Shown here piece after piece: positions 10,344 to 19,915 of a stretch of 64,000 nucleotides of DNA. The DNA is from Saprospiraceae bacterium (GTDB lineage Bacteria; Bacteroidota; Bacteroidia; Chitinophagales; Saprospiraceae), in NCBI GenBank assembly GCA_020629715.1, contig JAHDCU010000003.1, forward strand, positions 372,879-436,878, written 5' to 3'. The first letter of the stretch is position 1; each line of letters opens with the position of its first letter. The translations under genes and the position numbers were made by a program. Below the pieces are notes generated by a model. The model was not told where the DNA came from and did no database searches. It saw only the letters and a program-made list of their open reading frames with translations.

Positions 10344-10413
10344 AAATTGAATATATCCAATTTAAAAAACACTTCACCTTAAAATTCAAAATTGAAGATT
10401 TAAAGCTTATTAA

Positions 10414-11067
10414 TTACTTATCTTTTTTCTTGAAATCACCTCGACGCCATGCATCTATAAATTTCTTCCAGGCTAGTGGATTAAAAATATTTTGAGGTTT
10501 GTATTGACCTGAGTATTGATAGTTATATATCTGTTTCGCTTGCTCTATTTGAAATGTCTCTGTACCGTCAGCGGGAATCGAATATCGAAGTTCGTCAAGT
10601 ACTTCCTTGGCAATATTTTGGTCAGCTTGTTCTCGTAATTGATCAGATATATCAATAGCTAATAGGTCATATTTGAAGTGCTCTCGGCTAGGCCATGGGT
10701 AAATGACGGCTTCAGGTAGTAAAACATTATCTTGAGTCATAATCTGATACCATGTGTATCTATTTTCTTCAAGATTTTCAGGAACCGTGATTTCTATAGT
10801 TTCAAAACCTATTCTTGAAAATACAATAGTGTCGCTCTCCAACGCTACCAATGAGAAAAAACCATTGATATCAGAGACAGTACCACGAGAGCTACCTGCC
10901 ACAGAAATATTAGTATATGCAAGAGGTTCTGGATTACCCAACTCATCCTGAGATAGTACAACACCAGAAAACTGTATTGCTCTGTTGTCTGTATTAGAAT
11001 TTTGAGCATTAAGTGCCCCGACTATACTTATCATTAGAAAACAAATCAGGAGGTATTGGCTTCGCAT
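10414..11067 (-). CDS. Carboxypeptidase-regulatory-like domain protein, exported
   Basis: A 217-residue envelope protein. A signal peptide (1-21, ending GALNAQ) is followed by a CarboxypepD_reg-like beta-sandwich (about 30-120) with the usual GVV, SRGTVSDINGFFSL, DTIVFSRIGFE order seen in the N-termini of SusC receptors. The remaining 100 residues are charged and probably helical, with a basic tail (GDFKKKDK). There is no barrel or plug. Such stand-alone proteins are common in Bacteroidota and have no agreed function. The gap to the upstream lon gene is 113 bp and holds a small dyad, GTCTAA-CGA-TTAGAC (11113-11127), without a T tract. Confidence 0.75.
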   Translation of the reverse strand: MRSQYLLICFLMISIVGALNAQNSNTDNRAIQFSGVVLSQDELGNPEPLAYTNISVAGSSRGTVSDINGFFSLVALESDTIVFSRIGFETIEITVPENLEENRYTWYQIMTQDNVLLPEAVIYPWPSREHFKYDLLAIDISDQLREQADQNIAKEVLDELRYSIPADGTETFQIEQAKQIYNYQYSGQYKPQNIFNPLAWKKFIDAWRRGDFKKKDK

Positions 11068-11180
11068 ACTTTCGGTATAAATTAGTGATGACCGCTTAGG
11101 ATTATTACTCTAGTCTAACGATTAGACGTGCTTCAACAAAAGAGCACTCGGTATATTAACAAGAACTTAACCATAAAAGA

Positions 11181-13583
11181 TTAGCCCAAAGCGATATCGA
11201 GAACATCAAGCATCCGATCTACAAAAGTAAATTCTACTCCTTTGATAAATTCTTCTTCTATCTGGTCTACATGTTTTTCATTTTCTTTAGAGAGAATTAT
11301 TTGTTTAATACCTGATCTTTTAGCTGCTAATACTTTTTCTTTGATCCCTCCTACTGGTAGTACTTGACCACGTAAGGTAATCTCCCCTGACATCGCAAGA
11401 TTTTGCTTAATACGCTTGTTTTTGATTGCTGAGGTAATTGCAGTCATCATCGTAATTCCAGCACTGGGTCCATCTTTTGGTATTGCGCCTTCTGGGACAT
11501 GTATATGAAAGTCATGCTTTTCAAAATAGGTAGCATCTAATCCTAATTCATAGGCATTGGACTTGATATAACTCAAGGCAGTCGTAGCAGATTCTTTCAT
11601 TACATCGCCAAGATTGCCCGTCAATATTAGCTTTCCCTTACCAGGTGCGGTACTTGTCTCAATAAATAGAATATCACCTCCCACCTGAGTCCAAGCCAAG
11701 CCTACTGCAACTCCAGGCACTTCTATTTTAGCAATTTTGTCTGTATTAAACTTAGAAGGACCAAGAATATCTTTGAGATGTTCAGTCTTTACCGCTTTGG
11801 AATAGTCCTCCTCTAAAGCAACGTATTTGGCAATTTTTCGCATTACACCTGCAATCTGACGATCCAAGGACCGTACGCCACTCTCCCGTGTATATTGCTT
11901 GATAATTTCTTTTAAAGTCTTATCCGAAAGAGTTATATCCTTAGCTTTTAGTCCATGTTCTTTTCTTTGTTTTGGCACTAAGTGCTTTTTAGAAATTTCA
12001 ATCTTTTCTTCGGTAGAATAGCCACTGAGTTGTATGATTTCCATTCTATCTCGAAGGGCTGGTTGGATGGTATTCAAAGAGTTAGCAGTTGCAATGAACA
12101 AGACCTTTGACAGATCATATTCAAGATCAAGGTAGTTGTCATGAAACGTACTGTTCTGCTCCGGATCAAGCACCTCGAGTAGAGCTGACGAAGGATCTCC
12201 ACGAAAGTCTTTTCCAATCTTATCAATCTCATCCAAAAGAAATACAGGATTCCCTGACTTTACCTTTTTCAAACCTTGAATAATTCGCCCAGGCATTGCA
12301 CCTATATAGGTTTTCCGGTGCCCCCTGATCTCACTTTCATCATGTAATCCACCAAGGCTCATCCTTACAAACTTTCTATCAAGTGCTCCAGCAATGGACT
12401 TACCCAAACTTGTTTTACCTACACCTGGAGGACCTACCAAACACAGAATGGGTGCTTTAAGATCACCCTTAAGTTTAAGTACAGCAAGATGCTCAATGAT
12501 ACGGTCTTTGACATCAGACAGGCCATAATGATCTTTGTCCAGTACCTTTTTTACCGACTTAAGGTCGAAATTATCCTTGGTATATTCTTCCCATGGAAGA
12601 TCAAGCATGAGCTCTAGATAGTTGATACAAACCGAATATTCCGCCATTTGAGGATTAATTCTTCTAGCTTTATTGATTTGTTTATCAAACGCTGATTTAA
12701 CCTCCTTACTCCATTTCTTTTCATCAGCTCTAAGTTGTAAGTCCTGAAGCTCCGCATCTTGAGGACTACCGCCTAGCTCCTCTTGTATCGTTTTCATTTG
12801 TTGATTCAGGAAATAGTCTCTTTGTTGCTTTTCTATATCCCCTTTTACCTTGTTTTCAATCTGGTCTTTAATCTCTAATAGTTGCAACTCACCATGCATA
12901 AGTTTGATGAGCTCATCCGCCTTTCTAAGATCATTGGTATATTCCAGTATTTCTTGCTTTTTAGCAACGTCAGCGTTGAGATTAGAAGCTATAAAATTGA
13001 GTAAAAAGCTTGAATTCTTGATATTTTGAAGCATCATGACTGCCTCAGAAGGGATATGTCGAGATAGGTCTATGATTCGTTTTGCTGACTCCTTTACGGT
13101 ATCAATTTTAGCAGTGTACTCAAGATTTTTGTCTACCACTTCATCGTGGATAATTTCAAAATCACCCTCAATAATAGTATCTGAAATAATAAGATTTTTA
13201 AGTTTTGCCTTATGACGACCTTGCAGAATAGCAGTCATGCCTCCATCGGGCATCTTTAAGGTTTTTACCAACCTAGACAAAGTAGCTACTTCATATAAGT
13301 CATCCTGAGTTGGATCTTCCATTTCTGGATCCTTTTGCGATATTACAGCGACCCACTTATCACCTTTATCTGCTCTTTTTATGGCATTAGTAGAGCTTTT
13401 TCTACCCACTGTAATAGGAATTACCACACCAGGGAACAATACAGTATTTCTTAATGCTATAACAGGAATATTGGAAGGAATCTCGTCTGGTGGACTAATA
13501 TTATCATCATCACTCACCGAAAAAATGGGAACGACATCCGCCTCATCTCTATTTCCCGTTGCTCTAAATATATCTTCAAACAT
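11181..13583 (-). CDS. lon: ATP-dependent protease Lon
   Basis: Cytoplasmic AAA+ serine protease of 800 residues, the usual length for LonA. It degrades misfolded and regulatory proteins. The N-terminal substrate-binding (LAN) domain starts near 38 (IPVIALRNTVLFPG). A coiled linker precedes the AAA+ module with Walker A GPPGVGKT (384-391) and Walker B FLLDEID (448-454), the sensor region FIATANS, and the Arg-finger segment ALRDRME. The protease domain carries PKDGPSAG with catalytic Ser707 and GGIKEK with Lys750, spaced 43 residues apart as in E. coli Lon. All key residues are intact. It is transcribed alone, toward the small exported protein gene. I did not find a convincing heat-shock promoter upstream. 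Confidence 0.98.
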   Translation of the reverse strand: MFEDIFRATGNRDEADVVPIFSVSDDDNISPPDEIPSNIPVIALRNTVLFPGVVIPITVGRKSSTNAIKRADKGDKWVAVISQKDPEMEDPTQDDLYEVATLSRLVKTLKMPDGGMTAILQGRHKAKLKNLIISDTIIEGDFEIIHDEVVDKNLEYTAKIDTVKESAKRIIDLSRHIPSEAVMMLQNIKNSSFLLNFIASNLNADVAKKQEILEYTNDLRKADELIKLMHGELQLLEIKDQIENKVKGDIEKQQRDYFLNQQMKTIQEELGGSPQDAELQDLQLRADEKKWSKEVKSAFDKQINKARRINPQMAEYSVCINYLELMLDLPWEEYTKDNFDLKSVKKVLDKDHYGLSDVKDRIIEHLAVLKLKGDLKAPILCLVGPPGVGKTSLGKSIAGALDRKFVRMSLGGLHDESEIRGHRKTYIGAMPGRIIQGLKKVKSGNPVFLLDEIDKIGKDFRGDPSSALLEVLDPEQNSTFHDNYLDLEYDLSKVLFIATANSLNTIQPALRDRMEIIQLSGYSTEEKIEISKKHLVPKQRKEHGLKAKDITLSDKTLKEIIKQYTRESGVRSLDRQIAGVMRKIAKYVALEEDYSKAVKTEHLKDILGPSKFNTDKIAKIEVPGVAVGLAWTQVGGDILFIETSTAPGKGKLILTGNLGDVMKESATTALSYIKSNAYELGLDATYFEKHDFHIHVPEGAIPKDGPSAGITMMTAITSAIKNKRIKQNLAMSGEITLRGQVLPVGGIKEKVLAAKRSGIKQIILSKENEKHVDQIEEEFIKGVEFTFVDRMLDVLDIALG

Positions 13584-13737
13584 ATGGCTATCTCTTTTCA
13601 GTCTACTTAAAAGTAAATTTCTATTATAGTTGGATTGTCAATATCTGTACCACCGCGATAACAGCAATTGTTTCATGACAATAGGGCTACAATTGGAAAA
13701 ATAGCTATAGCACAATACGCCAAAAAGTCAGTAATAT

Positions 13738-14697
13738 CTAGACTGTCGTAGTTTCTTTTGAAACCATATAATCTCTGACTGCTTTTCGGGTTGTCACCCA
13801 ATTACGACCCTCTTTATGTGCATCAATTTTGCCCTGACGTGCCAGGAGGCTGATATATTCCTGACCATAAGGTACATCAGGCTCAGAGACGATAGTACTT
13901 ATCGGTTGGTAATCAGAATCCTCATCGTGCGGTAGTATATCCAAGTATATATTGAGAGATCGTTCTACGGCCTGATACATCATCAGCGCAATCTTACTGT
14001 AATCTCCCTTATTGGCCTTATTAAGTGCGGCGTAGTACTTTTTACGATCATTTTTCAATATGATCGCAGGTGGAAAGCCAGACTTCATCAAGAGAAGATT
14101 CATGGATAACCTGGCGGTACGACCATTACCGTCAAAGAACGGATGAATCCAAACAAAACGATGATGAAATACAGCCGCCAGACTCATGATATCAAGATGA
14201 TCAGGATTGTGCAGAATATAATCGATTAACTCATCCAAGAGCTCTGGCACTTTAAGAGCATTAGGCGGTGTAAAATTAGCTCCATTGATACGTACTCCTC
14301 CATTACGAATACGACCAGCATAATGATCCTCGATATTACTAAGGACGAGTTCATGAATATCTAAAATAGCTATAGAACTGAAAGCAGATCCTCTTTCTAC
14401 CAACTCTGATACGTACTTAATCGCTTTATCATGATTATGCGCTTCAAAATGCTCCCTCATTGACTTACCACCAATCGTCATTCCATCATTTAGGATGACA
14501 TGTGTCTCTTGTAGACTAAGGGTATTACCTTCTATTGCATTAGAATTATAAGTCCACTCAATTGATAACGCTTCTTTAATCCTAATCAAAGCTGATGTAG
14601 GAAGCGGACGAGATGCATCTAGTAGTTCCTTTTTCTCGATAAGTCGATCAATGGTATCACTATATTCAGGCAGGAATGTCAGATTTGGCTTCCACAT
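13738..14697 (-). CDS. Fic family protein (class II, self-inhibited by an N-terminal motif)
   Basis: Fic proteins usually transfer AMP from ATP to a protein hydroxyl. The complete core motif HPFFDGNGRTAR is at 185-196, with catalytic His185 and phosphate-binding GNGR. The inhibitory helix motif (S/T)xxxE(G/N) is at 52-57 (SNAIEG), placing it among class II Fic proteins in which Glu56 blocks ATP binding until displaced. The Fic domain runs about 110-250. The C-terminal 70 residues look like a winged-helix region (EYISLLARQGKIDAHKEGRNWVTTRKAV). No antitoxin gene is adjacent, as expected for self-inhibited forms. It lies 36 bp past the end of the topoisomerase gene on the same strand. DNA topoisomerase is a known target of some Fic toxins, but a functional link here is speculation. 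Confidence 0.9.
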   Translation of the reverse strand: MWKPNLTFLPEYSDTIDRLIEKKELLDASRPLPTSALIRIKEALSIEWTYNSNAIEGNTLSLQETHVILNDGMTIGGKSMREHFEAHNHDKAIKYVSELVERGSAFSSIAILDIHELVLSNIEDHYAGRIRNGGVRINGANFTPPNALKVPELLDELIDYILHNPDHLDIMSLAAVFHHRFVWIHPFFDGNGRTARLSMNLLLMKSGFPPAIILKNDRKKYYAALNKANKGDYSKIALMMYQAVERSLNIYLDILPHDEDSDYQPISTIVSEPDVPYGQEYISLLARQGKIDAHKEGRNWVTTRKAVRDYMVSKETTTV

Positions 14698-14733
14698 ACC
14701 ACAAAATTACATCAAACATCGTATAGATGCAAA

Positions 14734-16647
14734 TTATACACTATCCGATACTAAAATCTCTACCTCCTCTTCTAGATCAATAATAGCTTTTTTATCTGCA
14801 ATTTCATCAATTTCCACTTTCAGATTATTGATAATGAAGCCTTGTCTCTCTGGTGTATTCTTACCCATATAATATTTAAGGAGATCCTCAATCTTAGTCT
14901 GCTCCTCTAAAAATACTGGATCTAGCTTTATATTCTCACCAATAAAATCTTCAAACTCATTAGGAGATATCTCACCTAACCCCTTAAATCGTGTAATCTC
15001 CGCTTTACCTCGGAGGCTATTGATTGCATTTTGTTTTTCCTCTTCGCTGTAGCAATAAAAAGTCTTTTGCTTATCTCTAACTCGAAAAAGTGGAGTATCT
15101 AAAATATAGAGATGACCATTCCGTACCAAATCAGGAAAAAATTGTAAAAAGAATGTAAGCAACAATAGCCGTATATGCATACCATCTACATCTGCATCCG
15201 TTGCGATTACGACTTTATTGAATCGCAGACCTTCTATACCGTCTTCTATATTGAGTGCATGCTGCAATAAATTAAATTCTTCGTTTTGGTATACTACTTT
15301 TTTAGTTAGACTAAAGCAATTGAGTGGCTTACCTCGCAGACTAAATACCGCTTGAGTATTTACATTTCTCGCTTTAGTAATACTTCCACTAGCAGAATCA
15401 CCCTCGGTGATAAAGATCGTCGTATCGTATTTTAGTTCTTCGCTTTTTTTCTTTTTATCGTTGAGGTGAACACGACAGTCACGCAATTTTTTATTGTGTA
15501 GGTTAGCTTTTTTGGCTCTTTCGTTAGCTAGCTTTTTGATACCTGCAATATCCTTACGCTCTCGTTCTGATTGCTGTATACGCTTGAGCAATGCCTCTGC
15601 AACTTCTTTATTTTTATGCAGAAAATTATCCAAATTGGACTTTACAAAGTCCTGAATAAACACTTTTACACTAGGTCCTTCTGGACCTACATTAAGTGAT
15701 CCTAGCTTAGTTTTTGTTTGCGACTCAAATACTGGCTCTTCTACCCGTACACTAATTGCCCCAATGACTGAAGCCTGAATATCTCGGGTATCATAGTTCT
15801 TACCATAATGATCACGTACAGTCTTGACTATGGCCTCCCGATATGCTTGTAAATGAGTACCACCTTGAGTCGTATTTTGTCCATTCACAAATGAGTAATA
15901 CTCTTCTCCGTACTGCTGCCCATGTGTCAAAGCTATTTCAATATCCTCACCTTTCAGGTGAATGATTGGATAGCGAAGCGTTTCTGGATTAGTTTTTTTG
16001 GTCAAAAGATCTAGCAAGCCATTCTTAGATACTAGTGTCTTACCATTAAATATGATTTTCAACCCTGCATTAAGATAAGCATAATTCCAAAGCTGGGATT
16101 CAATGAAATCAGAGCGATGCTTATAATTCCTAAAAATAGAATTATCTGGTTTATATACTATTAAAGTACCATTGGCCTGGGTAGACTTTACGATTTTTGA
16201 CTCCTTGATAAGCTCTCCGCGCTCAAAAGTCGCAGACTTCTCCTTTCCATCTCTGAATGCCGTAACCGTAAAGTTATCGGATAAAGCATTTACCGCTTTT
16301 GTACCTACACCATTTAGACCTACTGATTTTTTGAAGGCTTTACTATCGTATTTACCACCTGTATTGATCTTTGAAACACAATCAACCACTTTACCCAATG
16401 GTATTCCACGACCATAATCACGAATAGTAACCGCGCCCTCCTCTACCGTAATCTCTATCTGTTTTCCATGACCCATCACATACTCATCGATAGAGTTATC
16501 GATGATCTCTTTGATCAGAATATATATTCCATCATCCATGGCAGAACCATCCCCTAACTTACCGATATACATCCCTGGTCTCAGACGGATATGCTCTTTC
16601 CAATCTAATGACCTAATATTATCTTCACTATACCGCACTGCGCTCAT
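14734..16647 (-). CDS. parE: DNA topoisomerase IV subunit B (ParE/GyrB type IIA ATPase subunit)
   Basis: ATPase and TOPRIM subunit of a type IIA topoisomerase that decatenates or relaxes DNA. Numbered from the upstream GTG (16656): GHKL ATP site EIIDNSIDE (50-58), GRGIP (82-86) and [14 protein letters not shown] (113-126); transducer domain to about 390; TOPRIM motifs EGDSASG (418-424) and DADVDG (487-492); C-terminal RQGFII (604-609). I prefer the ATG at 16647 ([14 protein letters not shown]), which gives 637 residues and matches where relatives begin. The short form without a GyrB-type insertion and the [13 protein letters not shown] start fit ParE of Bacteroidota better than GyrB. The ParC partner is not within the window. 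Confidence 0.93.
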   Translation of the reverse strand: MSAVRYSEDNIRSLDWKEHIRLRPGMYIGKLGDGSAMDDGIYILIKEIIDNSIDEYVMGHGKQIEITVEEGAVTIRDYGRGIPLGKVVDCVSKINTGGKYDSKAFKKSVGLNGVGTKAVNALSDNFTVTAFRDGKEKSATFERGELIKESKIVKSTQANGTLIVYKPDNSIFRNYKHRSDFIESQLWNYAYLNAGLKIIFNGKTLVSKNGLLDLLTKKTNPETLRYPIIHLKGEDIEIALTHGQQYGEEYYSFVNGQNTTQGGTHLQAYREAIVKTVRDHYGKNYDTRDIQASVIGAISVRVEEPVFESQTKTKLGSLNVGPEGPSVKVFIQDFVKSNLDNFLHKNKEVAEALLKRIQQSERERKDIAGIKKLANERAKKANLHNKKLRDCRVHLNDKKKKSEELKYDTTIFITEGDSASGSITKARNVNTQAVFSLRGKPLNCFSLTKKVVYQNEEFNLLQHALNIEDGIEGLRFNKVVIATDADVDGMHIRLLLLTFFLQFFPDLVRNGHLYILDTPLFRVRDKQKTFYCYSEEEKQNAINSLRGKAEITRFKGLGEISPNEFEDFIGENIKLDPVFLEEQTKIEDLLKYYMGKNTPERQGFIINNLKVEIDEIADKKAIIDLEEEVEILVSDSV

Positions 16648-16724
16648 GTCATTCACTTTTTTAAATGTTATGAAAACATATGAGCAAATATACTAAATTG
16701 AAAACTACCCTTTATGGTAAAGAA

Positions 16725-17648
16725 TTAAATATTAGTTGAAGCAAGCAAGCCTCCATCACCACCAATGTATAATTTTCCATCTTGAGCAAATAAAGAACGA
16801 ATGGCATGATCAAATGTCGCAAGTACTTCTATACCTGAAGATTTACTATGTACATATAGCTCTCCATATAAATTAGCGAATACGATTTCATCACTCTGTA
16901 AAACTAAGAAATCAGTTATATCAGAAGTCCCCAGTTTTACTTCTCTATCCCATGTCGAGAGTTCAGCATTTGTAATGAGTAAGCTTCCATCTGTGTCTAA
17001 AATATATAATTCATTTTCTATGACTTCGGCATCCACAAAATGACCACCTTCTAAAGGAGTTAGCTCCCATGTGATTCCAAGATCATGACTTATTAAAACT
17101 ATACCGTAGCCTACTGCAACTAACCGATCTTGATATAAAATGAGTTTTTCTAAAGTATGACTTAACGTAAAGCGAATGAGGCTATTATCTGTTAGATTAT
17201 GAGTATAGATTGTACCAAAATCAAAACCTAAACCTCCTACAGATACAAGTTTATCATCTATGACCACACATGATCTAGCTATATCAAAATTATCAAGTTG
17301 ATATGTATTCCAATCAGTTACATCGTCAGAATTCAAAACATAGTAAGGACCGCAAGCGGATACACTACCCGAGCTAAGATATGTATCCAATATAATTGTA
17401 GGTGATAGAGAATCAGTAACAACATCATCCCCATCAAACGAAAGCTCCAACCCTAGCGACCAGGTCTCTCCTCCAAATGCCAAAAGCTCACCATTACTGA
17501 CTTCAAAAGATCTTATGGAGTACGTAGACTTAACATCATAGTGAAACCATACAAGTGGGTCATCGATATCATTTTGACAAGAACCTAGAGTAAATAGAAC
17601 ATACAGAGAGAGGAATCTACAAAGAAAACTATTTTTCTTGAGGTACAT
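16725..17648 (-). CDS. Lipoprotein with beta-propeller-like repeats, function unknown
   Basis: The best start is the ATG at 17648 (MYLKKNSFLCRFLSLYVLF), which gives a lipoprotein signal ending in the lipobox LGSC. The longer frame from 17684 would hide the signal peptide inside the protein. The mature part (about 280 residues) has recurring strands of the type 'DGKLYIGGDGGLLAST', 'DKLVSVGGLGFDFGTIYTH' and 'DRLVAVGYGIVLISHDLGITWE', resembling BNR/YCF48-type propeller blades. I recognise no enzyme motif. It overlaps the end of the upstream gene by 20 bp, so the two are probably translated together. The role is unknown; surface or periplasmic binding is likely. Confidence 0.7.
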   Translation of the reverse strand: MYLKKNSFLCRFLSLYVLFTLGSCQNDIDDPLVWFHYDVKSTYSIRSFEVSNGELLAFGGETWSLGLELSFDGDDVVTDSLSPTIILDTYLSSGSVSACGPYYVLNSDDVTDWNTYQLDNFDIARSCVVIDDKLVSVGGLGFDFGTIYTHNLTDNSLIRFTLSHTLEKLILYQDRLVAVGYGIVLISHDLGITWELTPLEGGHFVDAEVIENELYILDTDGSLLITNAELSTWDREVKLGTSDITDFLVLQSDEIVFANLYGELYVHSKSSGIEVLATFDHAIRSLFAQDGKLYIGGDGGLLASTNI

Positions 17649-18114
17649 ATCGTTGTGCAAATGTAGGCCATGAAGCACTCCCATAATGAGAAAAACATTT
17701 GTTTCCTTTTACCTCAAACTGATAACGATCAATGAATGAAGTAAAAAAGTTAGTCAACTTTGAAAAGTCGGTATTTCTAGAGTTAGGCTTGGGATAATAC
17801 ACAATGTTTACAATAGATCCATCCTCCTCCCAAAATACATTGATCCAAACTTTAATACCCTTAAGATCGTAACCTATCTCATCTGAATAAGATTCCATGT
17901 CTTTAAGCATTGTAGTCCAATGGCCGTATGCATTCTCCATACTATTATCGCTTACAGAGAGTAACATTGTATTACAGTGAGAAACGATCTTTTCGTATTC
18001 TTTTTCATGCTCTCCTATCATGAAACAAGTAGGAAGATCATCAGACTGGCCATACGAGACTATAGAGATAATCTGTAAGATGAAAAGAAGAAGAAATGTA
18101 TGTTTATTTTGCAT
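17629..18114 (-). CDS. Secreted protein of unknown function
   Basis: The start is set at the ATG at 18114 (MQNKHTFLLLFILQIISIV), which gives a clean signal peptide ending SYGQ; the longer frame begins with GTG at 18138 and adds eight residues before it. The mature protein is about 140 residues, with cysteines in LPTCFMIG, VSHCNTML and GNKCFSHYG. A strand-rich centre, IKVWINVFWEEDGSIVNIVY, resembles the TonB-C/energy-transducer style 'V.v.f.v..dG.i..v' pattern, but too weakly to name. It is the first gene of an overlapping pair with the propeller-like lipoprotein. I do not recognise the family. Confidence 0.65.
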   Translation of the reverse strand: MQNKHTFLLLFILQIISIVSYGQSDDLPTCFMIGEHEKEYEKIVSHCNTMLLSVSDNSMENAYGHWTTMLKDMESYSDEIGYDLKGIKVWINVFWEEDGSIVNIVYYPKPNSRNTDFSKLTNFFTSFIDRYQFEVKGNKCFSHYGSASWPTFAQRYVPQEK

Positions 18115-18258
18115 AATCCAGCTATATAGCCAATCCACAATTTAGTAAATAATATTCATCATAAAGTCTTTGTCAAGCTATAATTGTACCATTTGATGCA
18201 TTTACAACGTCTAATATGTAAGATAAGGGTATTATAAACCATCTTATTAAACTTATTT

Positions 18259-18266
18259 TAACTTTG
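18259..18266 (+). promoter_or_regulatory. -7 promoter element for the cvpA gene cluster
   Basis: TAACTTTG is a perfect match to the Bacteroidota TAnnTTTG element, placed 26 bp before the cvpA ATG. I see no good -33 TTG at the usual spacing. Confidence 0.45.
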
Positions 18267-18292
18267 CAATCACGTAAAATTACATCTCAATC

Positions 18293-18853
18293 ATGGTCAT
18301 AGATATAATTACCGCTGTACTAATTGCCGTAGGGTTCTATGCTGGATTTAGTAGAGGGATAATAAAAACTGCTTTTGATACGCTATCTATATTATTGGCA
18401 ATTTTAGTTACACTAAAGCTTTCTCCAATCGTCATGGATCTCTGTCAAGAAGTGATACCCGTAAGCAAAGCTATCAACATTATACTTGGCATAGTCATCA
18501 CCTTTGTGGTTGTCATGTGGCTAGTCCGATTGGTGGGAAAACAACTTGAAAGCTTCCTCAAAGTTATCAAAATCAATATACTCAATCAACTTGCAGGTGG
18601 TGCTTTTATGGCGGTGTTTTATGCACTTTGCTTTAGTATGATCCTTTGGTTGTTTAACCACGGAAAATTGATATCTGATGAACAAAAAGATAAGTCAGTC
18701 TCTTATGAACTATTAGAACCTCTACCCGAACAAGGGAAGACATTGTTTCTAAAATTAAAACCCGTATTTACTGACTTCTGGAACCATATCGTAGAGATGA
18801 CCGATGACATCAAAGAGAAGACAGATAATATGCAAATAAAAACTGATGAGTAA
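18293..18853 (+). CDS. cvpA: CvpA family inner-membrane protein
   Basis: A 186-residue inner-membrane protein with four predicted helices in the first 120 residues. The start MVIDIITAVLIAVGFYAGFSRG and the later LVRLVGKQLESFLKVIKINILNQLAGG are the conserved CvpA features (short loop with G.xRG, then a central R-rich turn before the last helices). The C-terminal 60 residues are soluble and charged. CvpA was named for colicin V production in E. coli and is linked to envelope homeostasis; its molecular activity is not settled. It overlaps the next gene by 8 bp, so it probably heads an operon. Confidence 0.88.
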   Translation: MVIDIITAVLIAVGFYAGFSRGIIKTAFDTLSILLAILVTLKLSPIVMDLCQEVIPVSKAINIILGIVITFVVVMWLVRLVGKQLESFLKVIKINILNQLAGGAFMAVFYALCFSMILWLFNHGKLISDEQKDKSVSYELLEPLPEQGKTLFLKLKPVFTDFWNHIVEMTDDIKEKTDNMQIKTDE

Positions 18854-19439
18854 ACTTTGGGATTTCTTATTTAAAAGAGAATCAACAAAAAAGAAATCTC
18901 CTTACCAAGCTCCTTTACTACGTGAGGTTTTCCATCCAACTTTCGAAAGCTCCGAATTTAATAATTGGGTGACCGAGGATCATTTTAGACTTAGCCTGTC
19001 GGCTATTAAGTTAAATTATACCACAAAGCAAAAATCTGATTCCATAGTAGATGTAGAGTTTTTCGATAAACGAGAATTTAGCGGTTTTTATATCATGAAA
19101 ATCAAAGGGTATGCACTTCAAGATTACCTAAATTTGGTACAGTATATCTGGTTACAAACCAAAAATCAAGGATATATTACTCAGATGTCTGAAGTAAAAA
19201 CTGAAAATAAAAGCCAAAATATCAAAACTACCTATCGAATCTACCTAAAGCCATCACATAAGTATAAAATACAAATACCCGCAGATCAGCTGTATGGAAA
19301 TATTCAGATAGATATGACCTGCATCAATGATAAATTTGATAAAATAGTAGTCAAATCTATGGTGTATTCTGATCGTAACTATTTGCCGGCCAGAGATTTT
19401 TCCAGTTGGGTTAATTATACTTTTTCCCAACTCAACTGA
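18846..19439 (+). CDS. Conserved hypothetical protein coupled to CvpA
   Basis: A 197-residue soluble protein with a basic N-terminus (LWDFLFKRESTKKKSPY), no signal peptide and no membrane helix. Strand patterns from about residue 60 to the end (VDVEFFDKREFSGFYIMKIKG; KTTYRIYLKPSHKYKIQIPA; GNIQIDMTCINDKFDKIVV) suggest an alpha/beta or beta-rich domain. I do not recognise the family. Its ATG lies within the last codons of cvpA (8-bp overlap), which implies coupled translation and perhaps a function at the membrane with CvpA. Confidence 0.7.
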   Translation: MSKLWDFLFKRESTKKKSPYQAPLLREVFHPTFESSEFNNWVTEDHFRLSLSAIKLNYTTKQKSDSIVDVEFFDKREFSGFYIMKIKGYALQDYLNLVQYIWLQTKNQGYITQMSEVKTENKSQNIKTTYRIYLKPSHKYKIQIPADQLYGNIQIDMTCINDKFDKIVVKSMVYSDRNYLPARDFSSWVNYTFSQLN

Positions 19440-19451
19440 TCACATATTGTT

Positions 19452-19877
19452 ATGAATAATAAAGCAAGAGTAACAGGCATAGGAGGGATATTTTTTAAAT
19501 GCGATGACCCTTCTAAAATGAAAAATTGGTATGCTGACCATTTAGGCTTTGATACTGATGAGTATGGTGCGGTATTCAAATCTAAACAGCTCAAGGATCC
19601 AACTAAATCCGCTTATCTACAATGGAGTACATTTTCCAAGGATTCTGATCATATGAAACCATCAGACAAAGAGTTTATGATCAATTATCGAGTGAATGAT
19701 ATCGAGGGATTATTAAAAAAACTAAATGAAAAAGGCATCTTCGCACTGGGAGAAATAACGGTATATGATTACGGAAAATTTGCCCATATCATGGATCCAG
19801 AAGGTAACAAAATAGAACTATGGGAACCTATCGACGAAGCTTTTGACAAATACTATAGCGAAGGTAATCAGGACTAG
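19452..19877 (+). CDS. VOC family (glyoxalase/dioxygenase-fold) protein
   Basis: A 141-residue vicinal-oxygen-chelate fold protein. Both beta-alpha-beta-beta-beta halves are visible: GIGGIFFKCDDPSKMKNWY...LGF for the first, and INYRVNDIEGLLKKLNEKGI followed by DYGKFAHIMDPEGNKIELWEP for the second. The last Glu and the His in FAHIMDPEG sit where metal ligands occur, but the usual first His in strand one is missing (GGIFFKCDD), so metal-dependent catalysis is doubtful. VOC proteins range from glyoxalase I to drug-binding proteins, and the substrate cannot be told here. It is 12 bp after the unknown protein gene, in the cvpA cluster. Confidence 0.85.
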   Translation: MNNKARVTGIGGIFFKCDDPSKMKNWYADHLGFDTDEYGAVFKSKQLKDPTKSAYLQWSTFSKDSDHMKPSDKEFMINYRVNDIEGLLKKLNEKGIFALGEITVYDYGKFAHIMDPEGNKIELWEPIDEAFDKYYSEGNQD

Positions 19878-19915
19878 TGTTGCTCAACCAAATATAAATT
19901 AACCATATTTGCAAT

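Noticed and set aside
11113-11127. Dyad GTCTAA-CGA-TTAGAC after lon as a terminator
   Set aside because: No T tract on either strand; at most a weak operator for the next gene, unsupported.
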